Shown: positions 55,001-63,908, counted from the stretch's first letter. The stretch: DNA of 64,000 bases from Eubacteriaceae bacterium (GCA_030156895.1 JASGLP010000004.1:1-64000); one strand, 5' to 3'. Program-made: numbers and translations. Notes: a model not told the origin generated them from the sequence alone.

Positions 55001-55173
55001 TTAAAGTCAGCTATTCGGCCGATGATGAATTCAGTGCAGCGGTTAAGAAATATGAAGACTTTATTAAAGTGGAAACACTGACAGATCAGATGATGGTCGC
55101 TGACAATGGTGAGACGTTTAATTTGAATGGTCACGATGTTAAGATTGATGTCGAAAAGACGCAGTCAATTTAG
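52075..55173 (+). CDS. ileS: Isoleucyl-tRNA synthetase
   Basis: About 1032 residues starting at TTG 52075, chosen because GAGGAGG (52062-52068) is correctly spaced; the GTG at 52051 would lie upstream of that site. The HIGH-type motif is GIHHVL near residue 48 and KMSKS occurs in DGHKMSKSKGN near 590. The editing domain and C-terminal anticodon-binding region are present. The length and CRRC-type zinc motifs suit the ileS2-like long form. It is controlled by the T-box upstream. Confidence 0.95.
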   Translation: MFKQLSEEKVGVKEAAIAEKWEDMNLLKKTIDNREGKESYVFYEGPPTANGRPGIHHVLARTLKDTVCKYKVMDGYRVVRKAGWDTHGLPVEIEVEKSLGLSSKPEIEAYGIDKFNQKCKDSVFNYESQWKEMSKKMGYFIDMEDPYITLDNNYIESVWWILNKFHEEGFLYEGHKILPYCPRCGTGLASHEVAQGYEEIKSNTVVAKFKRKDADEYFLVWTTTPWTLASNVALAVHPEADYIKAKVDDQVVICAKVLAPKLLAEGYEVLEEMKGRDLEYIEYEQLMPFVPADKKAFYVTCADYVTTEDGTGIVHIAPAFGEDDYKVGRQYDLPVLQPVAEDGKYTDTPWKGLFVMDADVEIIKWLKEEGKLFKKEKVAHNYPHCWRCKTPLLYYAKPSWYLEMTKIKDRLIENNNGVEWYPDFVGEKRFGNWLENLNDWAISRSRYWGTPLNIWRCEECGKLESIGSRKELVEKAVETIDESIELHRPYVDDVHLTCPDCGKTMTRVKDVIDCWFDSGSMPFAQYHYPFENKELFEEQFPADFICEGIDQTRGWFYSLLAISSFVTGKSPYKRVLVNDLILDADGHKMSKSKGNTVNPFEMFEEYGADALRWYLLYVSPAWTPTRFDIKGLKEVQSKFFNTLKNTYQFFAMYANTDSIDPRDFFVPYEKRPNIDAWILSKYNRLVKEVRAEMDIFDLTKAVRKIQNFVNEDLSNWYIRRNRRRFWATDLTEDKQAVYNTTWEVLEGVVRLCAPFAPYVTEELFKNLTDGESVHLADYPIVNEALIQDEIEEPMDLVRDLVSLGRSAREDAQIKVRQPLSKMIVDGKYKETIGGLTDLIEEELNLKEVVYEDNLSDFMNYSLKPDFKVAGPVLGKNVKLLGKALATVDPMEVVSKLETDGQMTIEFEGETLPIKKDFIDVRISAKEGFNVQMFNNQFIILDTSLNQDLLDEGYARELVSRIQQLRKSSGFEVMDRIKVSYSADDEFSAAVKKYEDFIKVETLTDQMMVADNGETFNLNGHDVKIDVEKTQSI

Positions 55174-55188
55174 AAAATATAGAAAAGA

Positions 55189-55326
55189 TTGAAACGATTG
55201 CTAGATCTATGTGAGGATGGTCATTTTCGCCTGTGCGCCAAAGCCCGTTGCCCTAATTGTGGCTCAGATGCCTATACAATGGCGACAGATCATACGGGCA
55301 AAGTAAAGATAGTCTTTTACGATTAA
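55189..55326 (+). CDS. Possible small zinc-ribbon-like protein or remnant
   Basis: A 45-residue frame from TTG 55189 to TAA 55324-55326 contains CEDGHFRLCAKARCPNCGS, with paired Cys that could bind a metal. The upstream Shine-Dalgarno sequence is weak. It lies 15 bp after ileS and directly before a terminator, so it would be on the ileS transcript. It may be a real small protein or the tail of a lost gene. Confidence 0.35.
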   Translation: MKRLLDLCEDGHFRLCAKARCPNCGSDAYTMATDHTGKVKIVFYD

Positions 55327-55332
55327 AATGAT

Positions 55333-55378
55333 AAAACCCAGCTATATGACCGTTTTGGTCAGGCAAGCTGGGTTTTTT
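55333..55378 (+). terminator. Intrinsic terminator of the ileS unit
   Basis: AAAACCCAGCT and AGCTGGGTTTT pair, with further T residues following. Confidence 0.85.
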
Positions 55379-55447
55379 GAGATTAGTTGTATGGTTCTAA
55401 CTGTTTGAAATTTTAATAATCAGTTTTATGTATTAAAGCGCGGTTGA

Positions 55448-56329
55448 TTAATTCTCATATTGAGGATAATAACCCAGAAACTGAAACGTCTCTACTTTCT
55501 CTTCGATGATTGGCAAAACATTTTTCAGGGTATTTTCCGAAATATTGCCGGTGAAATCCATAAAAAATAGGTACTCCCAATTTTCTTTAAGCAGTGGTCG
55601 GGATTCGATTTTACATAGATTTAAGGAAAATACCGAAAAAACCCCAATGATTTCATATAATGCCCCGGGACGGTGGGGAAGATGAAAGACAATACTAACC
55701 CGGGAAGGGTTTTTTCTGAGTTTCATTTTTTTGGAAACCACCACAAAGCGGGTGACATTGGTCTGAGAAAAACTAATGTCGTCAGCTAATACTGCCAGGT
55801 CATAGAGTTGACTGGTTCGCTTGCTGGCAATTGCTGCTTTACTGATATCTTTCTGATCGGCGACAAAAGCGGCGGCGATAGCCGTATTGTGATAGGGGAT
55901 ACAAATCCAGTCTGGATGATCCTTTAAAAACAACTGAGACTGAGAAAAGCCTTGAGGGTGGGAATAGACCTCACGGATATCCTTAAGGGTGGCACCGGGT
56001 GGAGCCAGAAGGCAATGTTTAACCCGGACTTCTTCTTCGCCGATTATGTAATAGTGATAGCGCGATAAAAGATCATAAACACTGGCAATGGAACCAGTGG
56101 ATGAATTCTCGATCGGTAAAACACCATAATCGCACTGACCCTCTTCCAGGCATGCAAAAACCTCATCAAAGTTTTGAAAAGCTGAAAGACTGCATTTGTT
56201 TTTAAAAAAAGAAAGTGCAGCCTGTTCTCCGTAGGAACCGGCTGTTCCGGCAAAGGCAACTTTAGGGTTTTCCTCCAGTGGGTAAGGATAGGTAGAAAAA
56301 GCCTGATTTAAATCATCGAGATAGCCCAT
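55448..56329 (-). CDS. pheA: Prephenate dehydratase
   Basis: 293 residues. The periplasmic-binding-like catalytic domain (~22-200) includes GTAGSYGEQAAL, PIENSSTGSIASVYDLL and the catalytic NVTRFVVV motif. A C-terminal ACT domain (~208-290) has HRPGALYEIIGVFS and the ESRP motif for phenylalanine feedback. It converts prephenate to phenylpyruvate. It is stand-alone, with no chorismate mutase domain, and starts 1 bp after the LUD-protein gene. Confidence 0.93.
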   Translation of the reverse strand: MGYLDDLNQAFSTYPYPLEENPKVAFAGTAGSYGEQAALSFFKNKCSLSAFQNFDEVFACLEEGQCDYGVLPIENSSTGSIASVYDLLSRYHYYIIGEEEVRVKHCLLAPPGATLKDIREVYSHPQGFSQSQLFLKDHPDWICIPYHNTAIAAAFVADQKDISKAAIASKRTSQLYDLAVLADDISFSQTNVTRFVVVSKKMKLRKNPSRVSIVFHLPHRPGALYEIIGVFSVFSLNLCKIESRPLLKENWEYLFFMDFTGNISENTLKNVLPIIEEKVETFQFLGYYPQYEN

Positions 56330-56330
56330 T

Positions 56331-56966
56331 TTAATAACCTAGGTCCTGACCTGCCAGAATAATCTTAATTCGGCCGGGAATCCCTGATTGACGGGTAATA
56401 ACGATATTTGAGCACATACAGTCTTCCGAGTAGCAATTAAAGCATTGCCCTTTATCATAACAGGGTGTTTTGCGATTTAAACGAATGGCGTTTACAGGTG
56501 CTGCAGTGTTTTGCGCCCGGTAAATGCCAGCATCGACGTTGGCGACGACTTTGTTTATTCCGGCCAGGACAATGACCTGTTCCGGACCGAAACACAAAAG
56601 ACTGACCCGGTTACTGATTCCGTCCACGTTGACCAGTTCGCCATCCATGGTAATGGCGTTAGTTCCCATTAAAAAAGTATGAGAAAGCATGCCCCTGGCG
56701 ATGACTTCCCGTCTTTCCTGATGGTTTTTAGCCAGACTTCTGTCGATATATTCGTAATTGCCGTTTTTTATAGCATCCAGCAGACCGATCTCCTTGATTG
56801 ATTCAGATCCGCCATGGGTGACCGATACCCCTTGTGGAATAAGTGATAAAGAAAGCTCCAAAGCCTCGGCCTTGGTTTTACAGTAATAACCTTCAAATTT
56901 TCGCTTTTCGAATCGTTTAATCAGTGATTGAGCCAGATTTTGATAATTTTCGTCTTTGTACCCCAA
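56331..56966 (-). CDS. LUD-domain protein (LutC/YkgG-like)
   Basis: 211 residues, with GGAGG upstream. The DUF162/LUD fold includes GVSVTHGGSESIKEIG, NAITMDGELVNVDGISNRVS and VANVDAGIYRAQNTAAP. The C-terminal CYDKGQCFNCYSEDCMC cluster could bind an iron-sulfur centre or zinc. LutC homologues serve lactate oxidation, but the lutA/lutB partners are absent here. Its tight pairing with pheA suggests co-transcription rather than a shared pathway. Confidence 0.85.
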   Translation of the reverse strand: MGYKDENYQNLAQSLIKRFEKRKFEGYYCKTKAEALELSLSLIPQGVSVTHGGSESIKEIGLLDAIKNGNYEYIDRSLAKNHQERREVIARGMLSHTFLMGTNAITMDGELVNVDGISNRVSLLCFGPEQVIVLAGINKVVANVDAGIYRAQNTAAPVNAIRLNRKTPCYDKGQCFNCYSEDCMCSNIVITRQSGIPGRIKIILAGQDLGY

Positions 56967-57201
56967 AAGATTTACCTCCGTTTTGTGACTGCTTAGTAAA
57001 AAAATAATAAAAATTCAATGGTTCTTCTATACTTTTCGTATGAGCAAATGACTATGAATATTATAAACGAAAAGTTAGAAAAAAACAAAATTTTATCATG
57101 AAAATTGGGTATAATATTTCTATAAGATGCATCAGACAGCTTTACAAAGGCGTATGGCTTGTTTTGATCATTTAAACTAGGATAAATGAGGAGGAATCAG
57201 A

Positions 57202-57951
57202 ATGCATCGTTATAAAGGCGTAGTTTTTGATTTGGATGGCACATTGGTTGATTCACTGCATGATTTGATAGATTCATGTAATGAAATCATGAAATATCAT
57301 AATTTTCCGCAGCACAGCTATGAAGAAGGAAAAGCATTGATTGGCAGAGGTTTGAAAAATTTAATGAGAATGGCTGTCCCGGAAGAATATCAGGACGATG
57401 AATATTTTCTGAACGAACTGACAGACATGTTAAGAGCCGAGTATGGAGATAACTATACAAAAAAGACAAAAGCATATCCGGGAATTGAAAAACTGTTGGA
57501 TTATCTGACTTTTCATAAAATTCCTTTTGGGGTTTGTACCAACAAACCGGATCCAATGGCAAAGTCATTGGTAAAAACCGTTTTTAAAAAATACCACTTT
57601 GTGGATGTTATTGGTGAAACAGACCAGGAACCGCGAAAACCAGACCCCGCTATCGTTAATAAGCTTTGTGGTGAAATGGGACTAAAAGCATCTGAATGTT
57701 TATACGTGGGTGATTCGATAGTTGATTATGAAACAGCTAAAAATGCCGGGATGCTTTGCGTCTTGTGTACCTGGGGTTTTGAAAAGATTGACACCATAAC
57801 TGCTCTGGATGATGCCCTTTGGGTGCATAACCCGATGCGAATTGTGGATGCCCTTCGATATGGCAGGGAAATGTACGAAGTTTTTAATGAAAAGCCGGAA
57901 AAACACCCTCATGATGAAAAAAAGAGTTACTGGGAAAGCCATAAATTGTAA
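57202..57951 (+). CDS. HAD-family phosphatase (phosphoglycolate phosphatase-like)
   Basis: 249 residues, with GAGGAGG before ATG. HAD motif I is FDLDGTLVDS near residue 10, motif II is CTNKP near 113, and motifs III and IV occur at KPDP and VGDSIVDYETAKNAG. The helical cap (~20-85) is of the Gph/PGP type. It probably dephosphorylates phosphoglycolate or a related small phosphate ester. A -10-like TATAAT lies about 90 bp upstream. The last 30 residues are an unusual charged tail. Confidence 0.88.
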   Translation: MHRYKGVVFDLDGTLVDSLHDLIDSCNEIMKYHNFPQHSYEEGKALIGRGLKNLMRMAVPEEYQDDEYFLNELTDMLRAEYGDNYTKKTKAYPGIEKLLDYLTFHKIPFGVCTNKPDPMAKSLVKTVFKKYHFVDVIGETDQEPRKPDPAIVNKLCGEMGLKASECLYVGDSIVDYETAKNAGMLCVLCTWGFEKIDTITALDDALWVHNPMRIVDALRYGREMYEVFNEKPEKHPHDEKKSYWESHKL

Positions 57952-57988
57952 ACGAAAACATTTTGAAAATAAAAAGGCTATTTTCATA

Positions 57989-58053
57989 TTGACAAAGAAT
58001 AGGCAGGTTGTTATAATAAAAAATTTTACATTTTACCGATCTTGTGTTATACT
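57989..58053 (+). promoter_or_regulatory. Tandem promoters of veg
   Basis: TTGACA (57989-57994) and TATAAT (58012-58017), and then TTTACA (58025-58030) and TATACT (58048-58053), each show 17-bp spacing. In Bacillus subtilis the veg promoter is famously strong; here two sigma-A-type promoters in a row suggest high expression. Confidence 0.7.
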
Positions 58054-58085
58054 AGTCTAGAGAATACCACAGAGAGGTGAAGTTT

Positions 58086-58358
58086 ATGCCAAAAGCTACG
58101 ATTATGGACATTAAACGCGAGGTGGAACACTATCTGGGCAGACGAGTCAAACTGGAAGCACATAAAAGCAAGAAAAAGCTCTACCAAAAAGAAGGGGTAA
58201 TTGCTGAAGCATATCCCAGCATTTTTACAGTTCGAATCCAGGAGGATAAGCGAAAAGAACAGAAACTGTCTTTCAGCTATTCAGATTTACTGACCCAAAG
58301 TGTCAAAATTGTATTACTAGACGAGAATGGAATCGATCAGTCGGTACTGGCATCCTAG
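58086..58358 (+). CDS. veg: Veg family protein
   Basis: 90 residues from the ATG at 58086, with GAGAGGTGA before it; the upstream GTG lies inside that site. The sequence matches Veg throughout: IKREVEHYLGRRVKLEAHKSKKK, EGVIAEAYPSIFTVRI and SFSYSDLLTQSVKI. The fold is a small Sm-like beta barrel. Veg is linked to biofilm regulation and spore-related functions in Bacillus; the role in anaerobes is unclear. Confidence 0.92.
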   Translation: MPKATIMDIKREVEHYLGRRVKLEAHKSKKKLYQKEGVIAEAYPSIFTVRIQEDKRKEQKLSFSYSDLLTQSVKIVLLDENGIDQSVLAS

Positions 58359-58373
58359 TAATAAATAAAGAGG

Positions 58374-58415
58374 CAATCATCAATATTTTAAATTTTGATG
58401 ATTGTTTTTCTTTTT
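58374..58415 (+). terminator. Intrinsic terminator of veg
   Basis: CAATCATCAA (58374-58383) pairs with TTGATGATTG (58395-58404), followed by a T-rich tail. Confidence 0.85.
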
Positions 58416-58489
58416 GCAGAAAGTTTGTATTTTCGAAAGATATTCAAAATAAAAATCTTTTGTTGGTGGCTGGTTAAGGATATTTTGAT

Positions 58490-58518
58490 TTGGGAAGTTT
58501 TGAAAAAAATGGTATAAT
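58490..58518 (+). promoter_or_regulatory. arcA promoter
   Basis: TTGGGA (58490-58495) and TATAAT (58513-58518) are 17 bp apart, about 28 bp before the start codon. Confidence 0.6.
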
Positions 58519-58546
58519 ATTTAAAAGCTGTGGAATGGGGAAATAA

Positions 58547-59776
58547 ATGGAGACTTTTTTAAATATACATTCAGAAATTGGAACCCTTAAACGGGTTCTT
58601 CTACACCGACCGGGAAAAGAGCTGGAACGAATTGTACCGGATTCTTTAAAGGAACTTTTGTTTGAAGATATACCCTGGCTTAAACGTATGCAGGAAGAAC
58701 ATGATGAGTTTGCGGGAATCCTAAAAAATCGTGGCGTAGAAGTCTTGTATGTGGAAGATCTGCTCAAGGATGTACTCAAAGATAAGGCGGTTAGAGAAGG
58801 GTTGATTCTAGAAGTTATCGATCAAAATCCTTCATCGGGAAACTATATCGATGGTTTTTTGACTGAGTATCTGATGGGAATGGAGAGTGATAAGCTTTCC
58901 GAAGCTTTAATTGCCGGAGTCCTGCAGAAGGAATTAGATCACGTCAAGCGCCATCTGGTCTTAACCGATTATTTAAAAGATCCCGAACCCTATGCCTTTT
59001 ATTTAAACCCCTTGCCGAATCTGTATTTTATGCGTGATCCGGCTGTAACTATTGCTAATGCCATGAGTATATCGTCAATGGCCACAAAAACCCGAAAAAG
59101 AGAAAGTCAGTATTTGGATGCCATTTATTCGCATCATCCTTTATTTGGCGATCTAAAACGCGAAAAATATTATAAATATCAGAATTTCTTTTCACTTGAA
59201 GGTGGGGACTTGCTGGTTTTAAGTGAAAAGGTAGTAGCTGTAGGTTGTAGTGAGCGTACTCGGGTTCAAGCCGTCGAAGAATTGGCTAAAAATCTTTTTG
59301 CCGCGGATCAAGGGATTGAACAGGTGCTGGCTGTACGAATTCCCAACAATCGGGCCTTTATGCATTTGGACACCGTATTTACAATGGTGAATTGTGATCA
59401 GTTTATCGTTTTTCCCGGTATTCTGGATCAGATTGAAACGGTGATTATCAGCCGGGGAAAAGAGGGTGGACTGTCATTCCAAAGAGCTGAAACCTTAAAG
59501 GCAGCCTTGGCCAGGGTGCTGGGGTTAAAGCAGGTACAGCTGATTGAAAGCGGCGGCGGTAATCCAGTGGTAGCAGCTCGGGAACAATGGAATGACTCTA
59601 CCAATACCCTGGCGATTGCGCCGGGCGTTATTGTAGCCTACGCCAGAAACGAACGTTCCAACGAAGTGCTTGAAGATAATGGGGTTGAAGTAATCGGTAT
59701 TGAAGCTTCTGAGCTGGTGCGAGGACGCGGTGGCCCGCGCTGTATGACCATGCCTTTGTATCGGGAGAAAATCTAG
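58547..59776 (+). CDS. arcA: Arginine deiminase
   Basis: 409 residues. Guanidine-modifying enzyme motifs are present: FYLNPLPNLYFMRDPAV near residue 148, FSLEGGDLLVL near 217, FMHLDTVFTMV near 270, and the catalytic Cys in GGPRCMTMPL near 400. It hydrolyses arginine to citrulline and ammonia, the first step of the ADI pathway. Ornithine carbamoyltransferase follows; no carbamate kinase or arginine-ornithine antiporter lies in the window. Confidence 0.95.
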   Translation: METFLNIHSEIGTLKRVLLHRPGKELERIVPDSLKELLFEDIPWLKRMQEEHDEFAGILKNRGVEVLYVEDLLKDVLKDKAVREGLILEVIDQNPSSGNYIDGFLTEYLMGMESDKLSEALIAGVLQKELDHVKRHLVLTDYLKDPEPYAFYLNPLPNLYFMRDPAVTIANAMSISSMATKTRKRESQYLDAIYSHHPLFGDLKREKYYKYQNFFSLEGGDLLVLSEKVVAVGCSERTRVQAVEELAKNLFAADQGIEQVLAVRIPNNRAFMHLDTVFTMVNCDQFIVFPGILDQIETVIISRGKEGGLSFQRAETLKAALARVLGLKQVQLIESGGGNPVVAAREQWNDSTNTLAIAPGVIVAYARNERSNEVLEDNGVEVIGIEASELVRGRGGPRCMTMPLYREKI

Positions 59777-59863
59777 TTGGATTGTAGGCTTTGAATAAAT
59801 AAGACTGTTAAAATGTAAGAATATCAGTTAAAATAGAGAAAAGATTAATTGCGGAGGACCACA

Positions 59864-60850
59864 ATGGATTTAAAAGGACGTCATTTGCTGACATTAAAGG
59901 ATTATAGCCCGGAGGAAATTCAATACTTAATTGATTTTGCCGGACGACTCAAAAAGAAAAAACAATCAGGAGAAATTGGACAGCTGTTAAAAGGTAAAAA
60001 CATTGTACTGCTTTTTGAAAAAACCTCAACTCGAACACGATGCGCTTTTGAGGTGGCGGCCTTTGATGAGGGTGCTAATGTTACCTTTTTGACCAACAGC
60101 CAGATGGGTAAAAAAGAATCGATTGAAGATACAGCAATCGTCCTGGGACGATTCTACGATGGCATTGAATTTCGGGGGTTTAAGCAGGAAACCGTCAATT
60201 TGTTGGCTCAACATTCTGGGGTGCCGGTCTGGAGCGGTCTGACGGATTTATATCATCCAACTCAGGTGTTGGCTGATCTTTTAACAGTTCAAGAAAATTT
60301 TGGCGAATTAAAGGGGCGTAAGCTCGTTTATGTTGGCGATGCCCGAAACAACATGGGGAATTCTTTGATGATTGGCTGTAGCAAGATGGGTATGCATTTT
60401 GTGGCTGTGGCGCCTAAATCCTTATTCCCGGAAGACCAGCTGGTTGATGAAATGAAAGAGCTTTGTCAAAAGACTGGCGGTTCGATTACACTGACGGAGG
60501 ATATTAAAGCAGGGGTTGCCGGAGCGGATGTCCTTTATACAGATGTTTGGGTATCTATGGGTGAAGAGGCTCAAATGGCCGAACGGATTAAACTTTTGTC
60601 TGACTATCAGGTCAACATGGAAATGGTTAAAGCAACCAACAATCCAGATGTGATTTTTTTGCATTGCCTGCCTTCTTTTCATGACCTGGAAACTCAAGTG
60701 GCACAGGATGTGAAAGCGCGCTTTGGGCTTTCTGAGATGGAAGTGACCGATGAAGTTTTCAGAAGCCGTCACTCGGTGGTTTTTGATGAAGCGGAAAATC
60801 GGATGCATACCATCAAAGCGGTTATGTGCGCCACCCTGGTGGGAGAATAA
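59864..60850 (+). CDS. argF: Ornithine carbamoyltransferase
   Basis: 328 residues from the ATG at 59864, preceded by GGAGGACC. The carbamoyl-phosphate site STRTRCAFE is near residue 53, [11 protein letters not shown] near 133, and the ornithine-binding motif HCLPSFHD near 267. Next to arcA it probably works catabolically, splitting citrulline to carbamoyl phosphate and ornithine, but a biosynthetic role cannot be excluded. It could equally be called arcB. Confidence 0.93.
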   Translation: MDLKGRHLLTLKDYSPEEIQYLIDFAGRLKKKKQSGEIGQLLKGKNIVLLFEKTSTRTRCAFEVAAFDEGANVTFLTNSQMGKKESIEDTAIVLGRFYDGIEFRGFKQETVNLLAQHSGVPVWSGLTDLYHPTQVLADLLTVQENFGELKGRKLVYVGDARNNMGNSLMIGCSKMGMHFVAVAPKSLFPEDQLVDEMKELCQKTGGSITLTEDIKAGVAGADVLYTDVWVSMGEEAQMAERIKLLSDYQVNMEMVKATNNPDVIFLHCLPSFHDLETQVAQDVKARFGLSEMEVTDEVFRSRHSVVFDEAENRMHTIKAVMCATLVGE

Positions 60851-60864
60851 AAGGAACAGATTTA

Positions 60865-62349
60865 ATGGAAATAAAAGAAATCAGAAAACTTCAGAACGGC
60901 TCTGATGTAAGAGGGATTGCCATCGAAGGCGTTACGGGGGAAGCGGTGAATTTCACCCAGGATATGGCCATGAAAATTGCCTATTCATTTGCTTTGTGGT
61001 TATCAAAAAAACTGGGTAAAGAAAAACTGACTTTCGCCATAGGCAGAGACAGCCGAATAACTGGCGAGCACCTGGCCCAGGCAGCGGCGCTTGGCTTGGT
61101 TAGTCGTGGCTCAAAGGTTTATCAGTGCGGAATTGCAACCACACCGGCCATGTTTATGACAACAGTGGATGATAATCTAAAAGTTGACGGGGCGATTATG
61201 GTAACAGCCAGTCATTTGCCCTTTAACCGCAATGGCCTGAAATTTTTTGACCGCGATGGTGGGCTCAATAAAGAAGATATTGCCGAAATTCTAGAAACAG
61301 CTGAAAGGGTAATGACTGATTTTGTGCCGGGTGGACAGACTGAAGAGATAGATTTTATCTCAATTTACGCCCAAGGGATCGTTGAGATTATCAGAAAGCA
61401 GACCAATCAGGTTCAGCCTCTAAAAAACAGCCGGATCATCGTGGATGCTGGCAATGGCGCGGGTGGTTTTTTTGCCGACAAAGTTTTAAAACCCCTGGGT
61501 GCCAATACCCAAGGCAGTTTATATCTTGATCCCGATGGCCATTTTCCCAACCACGTGCCTAATCCTGAGGATAAAACTGCTATTGCCCATATTACCGAGG
61601 CAGTGCTTAAGAACAAAGCTGATTTGGGCATTATCTTTGACACCGATGTTGATCGGGCGGCGGTGATCGATGAGACCGGCAAAGCGATTAATAGAAACGG
61701 ATTTATTGCTTTTATTGCAGCAATGCTTTTAAAAGACTATCCGGGAACGACCATTGTGACGGACTCGGTGACTTCCACCGGATTGGCTGAGTACATAAAA
61801 TTTTTAGGTGGCAAGCATTATCGCTTTAAACGTGGGTATAAAAATGTTATCAACGAAGCGATACGTTTAAATGAAGCCGGAATTGAAACCCATTTAGCAA
61901 TGGAAACCAGTGGTCATGGGGCAATCAAAGAGAATTATTTTCTTGATGATGGCGCTTATCTGGTAACCATGGTATTAATCCGTTATGCGCAACTTATTAA
62001 AGAAGGAAAAACAGTGAGCTCTGTACTGAAAGATTTGAAAGAACCGGTTGAAGCCCGGGAAATCAGGTTAAAAATTCAGGATAGTGATTTTAAGACTTAC
62101 GGCCAAAAGGTTCTGGATGCCTTTACAGTCTTTTCCAAAGAACAGCCAGGCTGGAGCCTGGAAGAACCAAATTTTGAAGGGGTCAGGGTAAATTGTAACC
62201 CGAAAGCTGGTAATGGCTGGTGTCTGTTAAGATTATCGCTTCATGATCCGATTTTACCTTTAAATATTGAATCAGACGAAACCGGCGGATGCGATTTTAT
62301 CGAAGGAAAAATTCGCGGTTTTTTAAAGGATTTCCCAGAGATTAAATGA
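60865..62349 (+). CDS. Phosphomannomutase/phosphoglucomutase family enzyme
   Basis: 494 residues from the ATG at 60865, with AAAGGAA before it and a gap of 14 bp after argF; the longer frame start overlaps argF. The phosphoserine loop is TASHLPFNRNG near residue 120, where most relatives have TASHNP. The magnesium loop DTDVDR is near 260, and the sugar-binding METSGHGAIKEN is near 345. It interconverts hexose 1- and 6-phosphates. Pairing with the ADI genes is probably fortuitous. Confidence 0.88.
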   Translation: MEIKEIRKLQNGSDVRGIAIEGVTGEAVNFTQDMAMKIAYSFALWLSKKLGKEKLTFAIGRDSRITGEHLAQAAALGLVSRGSKVYQCGIATTPAMFMTTVDDNLKVDGAIMVTASHLPFNRNGLKFFDRDGGLNKEDIAEILETAERVMTDFVPGGQTEEIDFISIYAQGIVEIIRKQTNQVQPLKNSRIIVDAGNGAGGFFADKVLKPLGANTQGSLYLDPDGHFPNHVPNPEDKTAIAHITEAVLKNKADLGIIFDTDVDRAAVIDETGKAINRNGFIAFIAAMLLKDYPGTTIVTDSVTSTGLAEYIKFLGGKHYRFKRGYKNVINEAIRLNEAGIETHLAMETSGHGAIKENYFLDDGAYLVTMVLIRYAQLIKEGKTVSSVLKDLKEPVEAREIRLKIQDSDFKTYGQKVLDAFTVFSKEQPGWSLEEPNFEGVRVNCNPKAGNGWCLLRLSLHDPILPLNIESDETGGCDFIEGKIRGFLKDFPEIK

Positions 62350-62424
62350 TTAATTTTTCGGTGAAATGAGGGTATATTGCTTTTCTCTTTTAGGGAAAAG
62401 CCTTTGACGATAAAGGAGGAAAAG

Positions 62425-62874
62425 ATGAAAAAAATACTTGTCCCCATTGATGGTTCTGTGTTGTCGCAAAAAGCTGTCATTGAGTCTCAAAAAATGGCTG
62501 AAGCTTTTAAAGCAGATCTTATCTTCTTGAGTGTGGCAAGCGGGTCAACACCGCCTGAGAAGGAAAATGCCAATAAGGTTATTAAAGAAGGTCTGGAAAT
62601 GCAGGAATACGTTTCTAAATTTAAAAGTAATGCTCAAATGTATCTGGAGGACGCCAGAAACAGTGTCAGCGATTTTACAGGTGAAGTTGAGACTGTGCTT
62701 TTGTACGGCGATCCAGCCGAGCGAATAGAAGATTACCTGGACGAACACGAAATAGACATGATCGTAATGGGATCGCACGGAATTGGGGTTTCAATGCTGC
62801 AACAATTGTTAATTGGCAGTGTCACCTCAAAAATTTTAAAATTTGCTACACAACCAGTATTGATCGTAAAATAA
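62425..62874 (+). CDS. Universal stress protein (UspA family)
   Basis: 149 residues from the ATG at 62425, with AAGGAGG before it. A single Usp domain has KKILVPIDGSVLSQKAV at the start and the ATP-binding loop MGSHGIGVSMLQQLLIGSV at about 118-136. It is probably a nucleotide-binding cytoplasmic stress protein. A good terminator follows. Confidence 0.92.
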   Translation: MKKILVPIDGSVLSQKAVIESQKMAEAFKADLIFLSVASGSTPPEKENANKVIKEGLEMQEYVSKFKSNAQMYLEDARNSVSDFTGEVETVLLYGDPAERIEDYLDEHEIDMIVMGSHGIGVSMLQQLLIGSVTSKILKFATQPVLIVK

Positions 62875-62885
62875 ATTTCACATTT

Positions 62886-62938
62886 AAAAAAGCGTCTCTT
62901 CCTTAAAATGCAAAGTGAAGAGGCGCTTTTTATTTTTT
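62886..62938 (+). terminator. Intrinsic terminator
   Basis: AAAAAGCG and CTCTTC pair with GAAGAG and CGCTTTTT, followed by a T-rich tail. It lies between the usp gene and the convergent regulator gene. Confidence 0.85.
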
Positions 62939-63026
62939 GAACTTAGCCTTGATCTTGATCCGGCGATTTCCAGTGAAAACAAGTCAAAACAATGAATTAG
63001 TTAAGTAACCTGCAATTTGTTTGATG

Positions 63027-63740
63027 CTAGACCTGCTCTGAACTAATCTGTTTCACAAATTGATCAATCATATCCATATGTGTAGACATCGCCTGAGCGG
63101 CTTTTAGTGGCTCATTTTCCCGCAGGGCATTTAAAATACTACGGTGGTGGACATCAATCACTGAGAAATTATCAGGATCTCTAAGAATTGCTATTCGAAT
63201 ATCTTTGATCAGTGCTTCTATCAGATCAGAAGCAGAAGACAGAATGTTTTTGATCAGTTTATTATCGGATATTATCGCAATTTCATAATGAAACTGTTTG
63301 TCATAGTTTGCTCGCGCAGACTCATTAGTTTCAATCTCAATAGCAGTACAGAGTTTTTCGAGACTTTCATATTGCGCATCCGTCATTTTGGAAGCTGCTA
63401 GCATGGCGGATTCAATTTCCAGAGCTCGGCGCAGTTCCTGAACTTCGCGAATTTCGCTGCGATTTAGCCAGAACATAATTGTCAGTGGCTGCGTAAAGGT
63501 ATCTTCAAACTGGTCAGAAATGAAATTACCTTCACCCTGTTGACAGCGAACTAAACCTATCATTTCCAGGGCTCGGATCGCTTCCCGAATGGTTGCTCTA
63601 GAGACCCCTAACTGTTCAGCCCATTGTCTTTCTGAGGGAAGACGATCGCCGATCTTTAAATTCCCGCTAATAATATTTTCTTTAATCTGCTCCAGGATCT
63701 GTAGATATATTTTAGTTTGAGTGATTTCCTTAAACATCAT
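63027..63740 (-). CDS. FadR/GntR-family transcriptional regulator
   Basis: 237 residues, starting at ATG 63740 or the next codon, also ATG. The N-terminal winged helix (~10-75) has IISGNLKIGDRLPSERQWA and GVSRATIREAIRALEMIG. A C-terminal FCD domain (~90-225) carries acidic and His residues for a metal-bound carboxylate ligand (ESAMLAAS, HHRSILNAL). It is divergent from a strong promoter with a palindrome at 63892-63908, its likely operator. Control of an organic-acid pathway is plausible. Confidence 0.92.
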   Translation of the reverse strand: MMFKEITQTKIYLQILEQIKENIISGNLKIGDRLPSERQWAEQLGVSRATIREAIRALEMIGLVRCQQGEGNFISDQFEDTFTQPLTIMFWLNRSEIREVQELRRALEIESAMLAASKMTDAQYESLEKLCTAIEIETNESARANYDKQFHYEIAIISDNKLIKNILSSASDLIEALIKDIRIAILRDPDNFSVIDVHHRSILNALRENEPLKAAQAMSTHMDMIDQFVKQISSEQV

Positions 63741-63852
63741 TTTTCACATCATTTCTTTTAATTTACTGATTTATTTTAACATAGCAAACAAAAAAATCAA
63801 AATTATCAAAATCAAAAAAATATTTTTCTTTTGAAAACGTTATTTTTTATCC

Positions 63853-63908
63853 TTGACAGAAATTTACGAAAAGCATATAATGGCAACAGGTTAGTGGACT
63901 GACCACTA
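63853..63908 (+). promoter_or_regulatory. Promoter and FadR-type operator of the next gene
   Basis: TTGACA (63853-63858) and TATAAT (63876-63881) are 17 bp apart. The palindrome TAGTGG-N5-CCACTA (63892-63908) lies at the expected transcript start. GGAGGAGG near 63991 at the window edge is the ribosome site of a gene that starts just outside. The rest of 63741-64000 shows nothing else. Confidence 0.75.

Noticed and set aside
58547-62874. Complete arginine deiminase operon
   Set aside because: Carbamate kinase and the arginine-ornithine antiporter are not found; after argF come a phosphohexomutase and a universal stress protein.
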